Assembly: GCA_036004685.1 (NCBI GenBank)
Contig: DASYRE010000035.1
Location: 1-39,824, forward strand
Length of the DNA stretch: 39,824 nt
Reading direction: 5' to 3'
Origin: Candidatus Polarisedimenticolia bacterium
Lineage (GTDB): Bacteria; Acidobacteriota; Polarisedimenticolia; Gp22-AA2; AA152
In this document: positions 25,271 to 32,247 of the stretch, one piece after another
How positions within the stretch are numbered: position 1 is the stretch's first letter
Layout of the letters: each line of letters begins with the position of its first letter
Notes under the pieces: model-generated
What the model was told of the DNA's origin: nothing
What the model saw: the letters and a program-made list of their open reading frames with translations, nothing else
The model's database searches: none
Translations under genes and position numbers: made by a program

Positions 25271-25300
25271 AAGGAGAACCCGATCGGGTTCTCCTTTTTT
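25271..25300 (+). terminator. Rho-independent terminator after the GAIWG-repeat gene
   Basis: AAGGAGAACCC and GGGTTCTCCTT form an 11-bp stem with a GATC loop, followed by a T-run. This textbook terminator separates the peptide gene from the large activator, which must rely on its own promoter or on read-through. Confidence 0.92.
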
Positions 25301-25363
25301 GTTGCTTTTTTCTACGCTGAGCATAACTTCTAACGTGCGATCGAATACCTGTAGGGATCGGTC

Positions 25364-28300
25364 TTGTCAAGAGATGGCATCCTTAAACCTCGTTTTACAA
25401 AGCTTCACACCCTCGGACGCGAAAAAGACGGACGAGCTCTTTGGCTTGCCCAAGACGGTCTCTTGGACAATCGCCTCGTTGTCCTAAAACAATTCCAGGT
25501 ACCAGCCTGGCTCGCTAACGATCATCTTCAGTTGTTGTCCATTTGTGATTCATATTTGAGCCTCTCCCACCCAGGCATTGCGAAGCCTCTGCTTTTCTGC
25601 GAGTACATTGATTCTCTCGTCTATGTCTCCTACGAGTATATTGATGGTAAACCTTTCTTGCCAACTATCCACTCGCTATCGAATACTTCGTTTTTTGATA
25701 TCGTCCTCCAGCTCTGCTCTACTCTCTACTACCTCCACTCTCGCGGTTACGCACATTTGGACCTTCATCCAGCTAATATTCTCTTGGAACCTCACTCCGA
25801 CGGCCGTCACACGTTAAAACTACTAGATGTTCCGCTACTCCCCCTACAGCTCTTGCAACGAGTTCCTGACATCATTGCATTCCATCCTCACTACTCGGCG
25901 CCAGAAGTTATAGCCGGTGAATCTTTTGACTATCGTGCACATCTTTATTCTGTCGGCGTTTTACTTTGTTCGGCTTTGGATGTAGCTTCACATACTTCTT
26001 CGTATCTCTTAGCTCCACACGCTCCTACTCCAAACGGTTTATCTTTTGAAGCGGTTTCCCCTGCTTTCCTAGTACCAATTCTAACTACGCTCCTGAATAC
26101 TAGTAGGGACAAGCGCTTTCCATCCGCATACTTTCTTTATGAAGATCTAGTTGCACATTTGAAAGACAATAAGATCGACTATCCCGCTTCATACCCGTTC
26201 GGCACAGTCGTTCATTCCCCTCCGTTTATCGCCACCACCGAGTCGCACTCAGGTATTAGTGCTCTTGATTCGTATCTAACGAATATTGAGTCAGAACCCC
26301 ACCTACAATTAAACTTGTCAGGCCTTCCGGGTTCAGGCGTACATCGGCTATCACGTCTTCTGGCGCTCTATGCAACCCTTCGCGGTTGTCACGAAGCGTT
26401 CGTAAGTCCCAGTAAACAACTTCTTTCATCTTCTCTGAATTGCGAGGCTCCCAGGAGTGCCCCGCGGCCTACGGTGGTCTTGCCTGGGACGGATGTTTCT
26501 CAGTCGCAGATTGATACATTTCTTCACCATTTTGACCACAGCCTCGTCATCACAACGGAACTGACAACCATCCCATTGTCGTTGCACCGAGTGGCTGAAA
26601 TGCTTGAGTATCGTGTAACGGACTTACATGTATCTCCTCTTCCTATGTCAAGTGCGCTTCAGTTCATAGACCTTTTCCTGCATATCAATACCCTCAGCAG
26701 CGCGGTGAAGGAAGGAATTGCCATGCGCTGCTTCTGCTTACCCGGATTCCTGTCCAGTGAACTTCGTGGGTTTATCGAACGAGGTATTCTCAAGAAGCGG
26801 GGGCCGGCGTGGGAACCGATGGAGTCGCCGCTAGATTCGCCCGGATCGGAGAATACAACAGCATTGATGCGCAGTACACTTCAGAATCTAACTCCTCAAG
26901 ATGTCGCATTTCTGACCATATTTGCGATCGCCCCTTTTGCAATGGATATAGGGATGGCTATAGCATTGGCCTCCAGTGATGAGCACCGCGCTCGGCATCT
27001 TCTCGAATCGGCCTGTGCGATTGGCTACATGGGCTCTCAGAACGACTCAGTCTTCTTAAACTCTTCCCTTTTTCGAGAAGCGATATCAGCGTTTCAATCA
27101 CCAGAGGCCACGCTCTCCCTCGCACGCAACAGCCTAAACGTTCTCCGAACTCGCACTACTCATCAGCCTTCACAGCATGATGCGCTCCTTGCCGCTTTTG
27201 CTGTCCACGCTCATGATAATGCTGCTGTAATTCATCATGCGCTAGCCGCCTCCCACTATTTCGAATCGATGAATCGTCTCGGGGATGCTTTGCATTATTG
27301 TCGTCTAGCGGCCGACGCAGTTCCAGTTTCTGAGATCCACAGGCACTCGGAAATCTTCGAAAGAGTGCTAGAACTTCTTGACCGGATAGGTAATACCGAC
27401 GAGTTCAATGCCATTGCTTGCATACTCCAGAAGACTCTTCCAGAGGATGCCTATTTGCAGCGAATCAACCTTTTCAAGCTACTCGCACATCATCACTCGG
27501 AATTGCTTCAACTCCGCGAATCAACCCGTTTCGCGGCTATGGGTATGAGACTTGCCAAAAGGCAAAACTTGCGAAACGAGATATCAAACTGTCTTGAGAT
27601 TCTCGCCCAAAACCAGCTTCGCCAAGGGCGTCCAACTAATGCCATTAAGACAATTTCAGTCTGCATATCGATACGTCGCAATGAACAAATCGTGAACGAT
27701 TACGAAAGTGCCTTCGGTATCCTGGCAGGTGCTTATTACATGGAAGGGAACTATACAAAAGCATTGGCATGCGCTGTAGAAGTGCTAAGGCGACTACCAA
27801 ACCGACCACGCGACAGGAATAAAATCCCAGTTCTTAATAATCTAGGGATCCTGTACATGGAAAGCGGTGATCTGGCCCTCGCCCGAAAGGTGTTATCCAA
27901 ATGTCGTCAGCTTGCCGAAGCTTGGGCGGAATTTCGAGGCATCTCGCATTGTCATTCGAACTTGGTAGTCTTTCATTTGTATGAGGGCGATCTTTCACAA
28001 TCGGTCATTCATGCGCGAAGAGTTTTTCAGGTCCTAGAAATGGCTCGTGCCTTGTACGGATACGGCCAATCTCAGCTGAGCCTAGCCGAAGCCCTGCTCT
28101 TACGTGGCCAGATTGACGATTCCCTTGATGCGATTGCCAAGGCGCAGGCTGCCTCTGTCGAGAGCGGCGACGCGATGAACGAATTGCTCGCACGCTTGCA
28201 GAAGGCTTGGGTGCTATATCATGCCGGGGCCTATGAACAAGCCAAGGCCTCCTTTACTGAAATTGAGCTTCCCCTCGATAAAGCTGGATATCGCGTTCAT

Positions 28301-30367
28301 CAGGTGAGTTGCGGACTTGGATTGTCTAATGTCGAGACCGCGCGAGGAGAGTTCCAATTCGCCAGGGAGAGGCTGGAGCGAATCTACGCAAGACTGCCCC
28401 GACAGCACATCATATCGGATCTCGTGTATAGGATTTCGAAGGGTCGGTATCACGCCGCCATGAACGAATATGCGCAAGCACGACGTTCCTTTGCCGCCGC
28501 GGAGGCTTTGGCCCGCTCCCATGGGTTCCGGCCGTACGTCTTCGAGGCTCAACTGTCTCTCGCCCAGTGCTTTCTTGCCTTGGGAGAATCCGAAGAAGCC
28601 GCTTACTACCTTAAGCGGCTTTACGGACTCAACGAAAGACTGCGATATCGGCTGCTGGAGCCTTGGCTTCACCTGGCCTTTGCGGATCACCTTGCCTCCG
28701 CAGGCGACTTCTGGGAAGAAAAGCGACATCTATTAAACGCCAGAACCGCCTTGCTGGAACTTGCGCACAATATCGGCGATTTGACTCTACGAGAGCACTT
28801 TCTGAATCGGCCTGACTCGAGGAGTCTCTTGCAACGCAGCGAGGATGTCGAAGACCTCCTCTACTCACATTCTTCTCGCATTGCCCATGCGCCTCCCGTC
28901 AGTAACGCATTGGAAAGCATCGCGCGCATCAACGAGCAGCTTCACCGCCGTGACTCCATGAAATCGACCTTGTCACTCATCGTAGACGAGGCGCTCCGGC
29001 TCAGCGGGGCCGAGCGAGGCATCATATTCCTTTTCGATCCCTCGGGGCGCGAGGAGCTTAAGGTCGCCAGGAATCTCGGGCGCCGGTCGTTGGCGGATGC
29101 GCGCCGGTACACCCGCACTGCCCTCCTGGCAATCCGCAGAGGCGACATTGTCTTCGCAGCCGACACCTTCACCGATCCCACCTTTAGCGGCTCGGAAAGC
29201 ATCACCCATCATCGGATTCGCTCGGTCGTCTGTGTTCCGCTTCGCTCTCGTCTGAGCATCATCGGGGCACTCTATCTGGACAGCCGACGCCGAGGGCTTC
29301 ATGCTCGTCCCGACCTGCTGAAATCTCTGGAGATCTTCAGTCAGCAGGCAGCCGCCGCCTTGGAACGAGCCGCGCGTTATTTTCACATCAACGAGGAGAA
29401 CCGCAAGCTTCGCGAGAACGCACGCCTGGACCACCCCAAACTGATCGGACAAGGAAGCCATTTCACCCATCTCAAGCAGCTGATCGCAGCCGCGGGCTCC
29501 AGCCACCTTCCGGTTCTGATCCTCGGCGAGAGTGGAACGGGAAAAGAGCTGATCGCCCGTGCCATCCATGAGTCCGGTCCGAGAGCCGAGGAACCTTTCC
29601 TGTCGGTGGACTGTGGGGCGCTTCCCGACAACCTCGTGGAGAGCGAGCTGTTCGGATATCGCAAAGGAGCTTTCACGGGTGCGGAAACCAACAAGGAAGG
29701 ACTCTTTGTCGCAGCTCGAGGGGGCACAATCTTTCTCGACGAGATCGCCAATACATCTCCAGTGCTGCAAACGAAGCTGCTTCGAGCGATTCAAGAGCGT
29801 GAGATTCGGCCACTCGGCTCGACCGAATCCATGCCGTTCAAGGCAAGAATTGTTGCCGCCACAAATCGTGACCTGCGGAAGGAATCGCGTGAGGGAAGAT
29901 TCCGGCAAGACCTCCTTTTCCGTCTGAACGGATTGATCATCGAAACGACTCCGCTCAGGAATCGGAAGGGCGACATACCGCTCCTTATTGGGCATTTTCT
30001 TCAGGAATATCGACACCGCACGGGCCGGAAGATCTGGTCGATGTCGGATCAAGCCCTTCAGGCTCTCGGGCATCATGACTGGCCGGGCAACGTCCGCGAG
30101 CTTCAAAACTGTATCGAGCGCGCGATGGCCCTTGCGCGTGGCGACACCATCGATCTGGGAGATTTACCGGACAGCATCCGATCGACGTCTGTCGTCTCGT
30201 GGGACAAGAAAAACGGAGAGCACCGGCTCATCGAAGAAGCTCTGAGCCTTTGTGCGGGAGACAAGACTCGGGCCGCCGATTACATTGGTTGGAATCGCCA
30301 GAAGCTCTACAGGAAGATGGCGCATTACAACATTCCCCGCGATTTCGGACGGCGTAATACAGCGTGA
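25364..30367 (+). CDS. Giant sigma-54 activator: kinase-like, STAND-like, TPR, GAF, AAA+, Fis HTH
   Basis: A soluble 1667-aa regulator. Residues 10-270 are a Ser/Thr kinase-like fold: Lys42 in VVLKQF, catalytic-loop HLDLHPANIL (131-140, His in place of the usual Lys), LLDVPL where DFG is expected, and SAPEV. Residues about 300-640 look like a STAND NTPase, but the P-loop reads GLPGSGVHRL, without Lys. TPR-like helices fill about 640-1160. GAF is at about 1199-1333. The AAA+ domain is intact: GESGTGKE at 1388-1395, GAFTGA at 1435-1440, FLDE at 1458-1460. The Fis-type HTH (1622-1657) contains DYIGWNRQKLYRK. The AAA+ part should open sigma-54 promoters, and the rest should sense and gate. Start is a TTG with AGGGA upstream. 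The first two-thirds are AT-richer than the AAA+ part. Confidence 0.9.
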   Translation: MSRDGILKPRFTKLHTLGREKDGRALWLAQDGLLDNRLVVLKQFQVPAWLANDHLQLLSICDSYLSLSHPGIAKPLLFCEYIDSLVYVSYEYIDGKPFLPTIHSLSNTSFFDIVLQLCSTLYYLHSRGYAHLDLHPANILLEPHSDGRHTLKLLDVPLLPLQLLQRVPDIIAFHPHYSAPEVIAGESFDYRAHLYSVGVLLCSALDVASHTSSYLLAPHAPTPNGLSFEAVSPAFLVPILTTLLNTSRDKRFPSAYFLYEDLVAHLKDNKIDYPASYPFGTVVHSPPFIATTESHSGISALDSYLTNIESEPHLQLNLSGLPGSGVHRLSRLLALYATLRGCHEAFVSPSKQLLSSSLNCEAPRSAPRPTVVLPGTDVSQSQIDTFLHHFDHSLVITTELTTIPLSLHRVAEMLEYRVTDLHVSPLPMSSALQFIDLFLHINTLSSAVKEGIAMRCFCLPGFLSSELRGFIERGILKKRGPAWEPMESPLDSPGSENTTALMRSTLQNLTPQDVAFLTIFAIAPFAMDIGMAIALASSDEHRARHLLESACAIGYMGSQNDSVFLNSSLFREAISAFQSPEATLSLARNSLNVLRTRTTHQPSQHDALLAAFAVHAHDNAAVIHHALAASHYFESMNRLGDALHYCRLAADAVPVSEIHRHSEIFERVLELLDRIGNTDEFNAIACILQKTLPEDAYLQRINLFKLLAHHHSELLQLRESTRFAAMGMRLAKRQNLRNEISNCLEILAQNQLRQGRPTNAIKTISVCISIRRNEQIVNDYESAFGILAGAYYMEGNYTKALACAVEVLRRLPNRPRDRNKIPVLNNLGILYMESGDLALARKVLSKCRQLAEAWAEFRGISHCHSNLVVFHLYEGDLSQSVIHARRVFQVLEMARALYGYGQSQLSLAEALLLRGQIDDSLDAIAKAQAASVESGDAMNELLARLQKAWVLYHAGAYEQAKASFTEIELPLDKAGYRVHQVSCGLGLSNVETARGEFQFARERLERIYARLPRQHIISDLVYRISKGRYHAAMNEYAQARRSFAAAEALARSHGFRPYVFEAQLSLAQCFLALGESEEAAYYLKRLYGLNERLRYRLLEPWLHLAFADHLASAGDFWEEKRHLLNARTALLELAHNIGDLTLREHFLNRPDSRSLLQRSEDVEDLLYSHSSRIAHAPPVSNALESIARINEQLHRRDSMKSTLSLIVDEALRLSGAERGIIFLFDPSGREELKVARNLGRRSLADARRYTRTALLAIRRGDIVFAADTFTDPTFSGSESITHHRIRSVVCVPLRSRLSIIGALYLDSRRRGLHARPDLLKSLEIFSQQAAAALERAARYFHINEENRKLRENARLDHPKLIGQGSHFTHLKQLIAAAGSSHLPVLILGESGTGKELIARAIHESGPRAEEPFLSVDCGALPDNLVESELFGYRKGAFTGAETNKEGLFVAARGGTIFLDEIANTSPVLQTKLLRAIQEREIRPLGSTESMPFKARIVAATNRDLRKESREGRFRQDLLFRLNGLIIETTPLRNRKGDIPLLIGHFLQEYRHRTGRKIWSMSDQALQALGHHDWPGNVRELQNCIERAMALARGDTIDLGDLPDSIRSTSVVSWDKKNGEHRLIEEALSLCAGDKTRAADYIGWNRQKLYRKMAHYNIPRDFGRRNTA

Positions 30368-30463
30368 CACGTCGGCTGCCTCCTGGCGTCACATTCTTTT
30401 TCCCCCAGCCCTTCTGATCCTGGCGCTCCGCTCTCCCCAGGCACGCCTACTCGGACATTATTA

Positions 30464-30517
30464 AGCGTATCAATAGCTTACGCTACGCATCCTCACGGAG
30501 GAATCTCTCCTGCGTAG
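30464..30517 (+). promoter_or_regulatory. Nested inverted repeats upstream of the second activator
   Basis: AGCGTA (30464-30469) pairs with TACGCT (30479-30484), and CTACGCA (30483-30489) pairs with TGCGTAG (30511-30517). The repeated half-site TACGC(A/T) next to a sigma-54-like promoter is a likely activator-binding array. The same half-site occurs as TGCGTA at 24688-24693, upstream of the GAIWG-repeat gene. Confidence 0.4.
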
Positions 30518-30518
30518 G

Positions 30519-30534
30519 TGGTATTAGCCTTGCA
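30519..30534 (+). promoter_or_regulatory. Sigma-54-like promoter of the second activator gene
   Basis: TGGTAT, five bases and TTGCA keep GG and GC 10 bases apart. The -24 box is weaker than consensus (TGGCAC), while the -12 box is perfect. The predicted start near 30545 leaves room for the GGAGGCGGAG ribosome site before the ATG at 30563. Confidence 0.5.
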
Positions 30535-30562
30535 CCGGTTCGACGCCGGGAGGCGGAGAGCC

Positions 30563-31738
30563 ATGTCAGCTGAATCCGCGAAAAGCCAGCTTGAGACCAA
30601 GTCACGCATTCTCGAGTTCCTTCGTAAATTCGGTGAAAGGAGCTATGGAGGAGAGGTCAAACTCTCCTCTGCCGAGCTGGGAGAATTGCGAGAGATTCTT
30701 TCGATCCTGACGGCCTTTGCAGGCAAGGATGTTCCAGTCGTGCCGCCCGAGGCGCCAGCGACTCCATTCGGGGGCATCAACTCATCGCGCATGGCTAGCC
30801 TCGAAAAGCTCATCGCCAAAGCGGCTGCTTGTGACCTCTCCGTGCTCATCATCGGCGAAAGTGGGACGGGCAAAGAGCTCGTGGCCCGGGAAATCCATCG
30901 CCGCAGTCTCCGGTCCGCGAAGCCCTTCTTTTCTGAGAATTGCGCCGCACTCACTGAAACTCTCCTGGAAAGTGAGTTGTTCGGTCATGTCAGGGGCTCC
31001 TTCACGGGCGCCGAGAGGGATCGCAAAGGAATTCTCGAACTCGCCGACCAAGGGACTCTTTTCCTGGACGAGCTGGGGGACATGTCCCTGGCTATGCAAT
31101 CCAAACTCCTCCGGGTGCTTCAAGAAGGCGAAGTTCGATCTGTCGGATCGCGCCATACTACGCGCATCGACGTGCGATTCATCTCGGCCACAAATCGCGA
31201 TCTCCATCGCCTCGTGGAGCAAGGACGCTTCCGACTTGACCTTTTCTATCGCATCAACGTAATTACGATTGCGCTCCCGGCCCTTCGAGATCGAAGGGAA
31301 GACATCCCGCCCCTGATCGAGCATTTCATTGAGGGATACATGAGAAAGGCACGATGTCCCCGAAAGCACTTCGACGAGCGCGCATTGGATCTCTTGTGCG
31401 CCTACGAGTGGCCGGGTAACATTCGTGAATTGGAGAACACCGTTCAGCGCTGCATCGTCCTCAGTGAGAACATTGCGATGAGCACGCCGGACCTTCCGGA
31501 AAGAATCCGGCGTTTAGAAGGCTTGTTTGATGGAAGCACACGTCTCCGTTCACCCAAAACTGGGGAGCAGATTCTCATCGAACGCGCCTTGACTGACAGT
31601 CTTGGGGATAAAGCGAAAGCCGCCCGCTATATCGGTTGGAGCCGCCCGAAGTTATACAGAAAGATCAGAGAGTACGGCATATCGCTGAGTTATGGCCAAA
31701 TGGAGAGTAAGGCGGCTTCAGCGACGGACTCACCCTAG
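30563..31738 (+). CDS. Sigma-54 dependent activator without a sensory domain
   Basis: A 391-aa AAA+ activator. The N-terminal ~70 residues are a charged helical segment, not a receiver, GAF, PAS or FHA domain. The AAA+ core has GESGTGKE (Walker A) and the sigma-54-contact loop GSFTGA (residues 145-150), where Ser replaces the usual Ala. FLDELGDM (Walker B), the FISATNRDL segment and the arginine-containing RLDLFYRINV follow. The C-terminal Fis-type HTH reads YIGWSRPKLYRK, nearly the same as in the giant activator upstream. Lacking an input domain, it may be constitutively competent and controlled through its synthesis, or through a partner. An in-frame GTG at 30518 exists, but the ATG at 30563 has a clear GGAG site. 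It ends 13 bases before the convergent VOC gene. Confidence 0.93.
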   Translation: MSAESAKSQLETKSRILEFLRKFGERSYGGEVKLSSAELGELREILSILTAFAGKDVPVVPPEAPATPFGGINSSRMASLEKLIAKAAACDLSVLIIGESGTGKELVAREIHRRSLRSAKPFFSENCAALTETLLESELFGHVRGSFTGAERDRKGILELADQGTLFLDELGDMSLAMQSKLLRVLQEGEVRSVGSRHTTRIDVRFISATNRDLHRLVEQGRFRLDLFYRINVITIALPALRDRREDIPPLIEHFIEGYMRKARCPRKHFDERALDLLCAYEWPGNIRELENTVQRCIVLSENIAMSTPDLPERIRRLEGLFDGSTRLRSPKTGEQILIERALTDSLGDKAKAARYIGWSRPKLYRKIREYGISLSYGQMESKAASATDSP

Positions 31739-31751
31739 GAAGCAGATCGAT

Positions 31752-32156
31752 CTACTTCGGCCAGATATCCGTGTTCGCGATCTCCAGGACGTTCCCCGCA
31801 GGATCATGGAAGTAAAAGGAAAGACCCGTGGGCCAGCGGGTTTCTTGAATGATGGAAACTCCGCGCGCGACCAGGTATTGCTTCCACCGCTTGTAGTCTT
31901 GGGCATCCACTTGAAAGCAGGTGTGCACCGGGCCCGTGGCCCCGTGGGCCGGGAGGTTCGTGCCTTTGAGGGTCTCCTCGGCGTTGAAGAGAAGGAAGAC
32001 GCTCTCGCCGGCGCGGTAGAAGAGACTGCGGCCGGGCTCCCGCGAGAGCAGGCGCATGCCGAGGACGTCGGAGTAGAAGCGCTCGGTGGCAGCGGGGTCG
32101 GTGTAATAGAGGACGGTCTCGAGGACGCGCTGGAGGGGCGGGCGGGACTCGCTCAT
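31752..32156 (-). CDS. VOC superfamily (glyoxalase/dioxygenase-like) protein
   Basis: A 134-aa vicinal-oxygen-chelate protein with two beta-alpha-beta-beta-beta modules. It opens TVLYYTDPAATERFYSDVLGM, continues VHTCFQVDAQDYKRWKQYL and closes SFYFHDPAGNVLEIAN. The ending with a Glu before the last strand (NVLEI) and the His in VHTCF are the usual metal ligands. Members include glyoxalase I-type enzymes, antibiotic resistance proteins and extradiol dioxygenases; which reaction applies here cannot be told. It has its own promoter (32182-32211). Confidence 0.87.
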   Translation of the reverse strand: MSESRPPLQRVLETVLYYTDPAATERFYSDVLGMRLLSREPGRSLFYRAGESVFLLFNAEETLKGTNLPAHGATGPVHTCFQVDAQDYKRWKQYLVARGVSIIQETRWPTGLSFYFHDPAGNVLEIANTDIWPK

Positions 32157-32181
32157 TGATGCTCTCTGAATGCTTGCCTTA

Positions 32182-32211
32182 TTAATATGATAGCCGCCCC
32201 TATCTTAACAA
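32182..32211 (-). promoter_or_regulatory. Sigma-70-type promoter of the VOC gene
   Basis: On the minus strand TTGTTA (32211-32206), an 18-base spacer and TATTAA (32187-32182) lie in an AT-rich pocket. The predicted start is about 20 bases before the ATG. Confidence 0.45.
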
Positions 32212-32247
32212 AATAATACGTCAATCCACGGCTCGAGCAGAACGATT

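Noticed and set aside
28973-30106. 377-codon minus-strand frame opposite the AAA+ domain
   Set aside because: It mirrors the conserved AAA+ coding sequence and has no motifs of its own.
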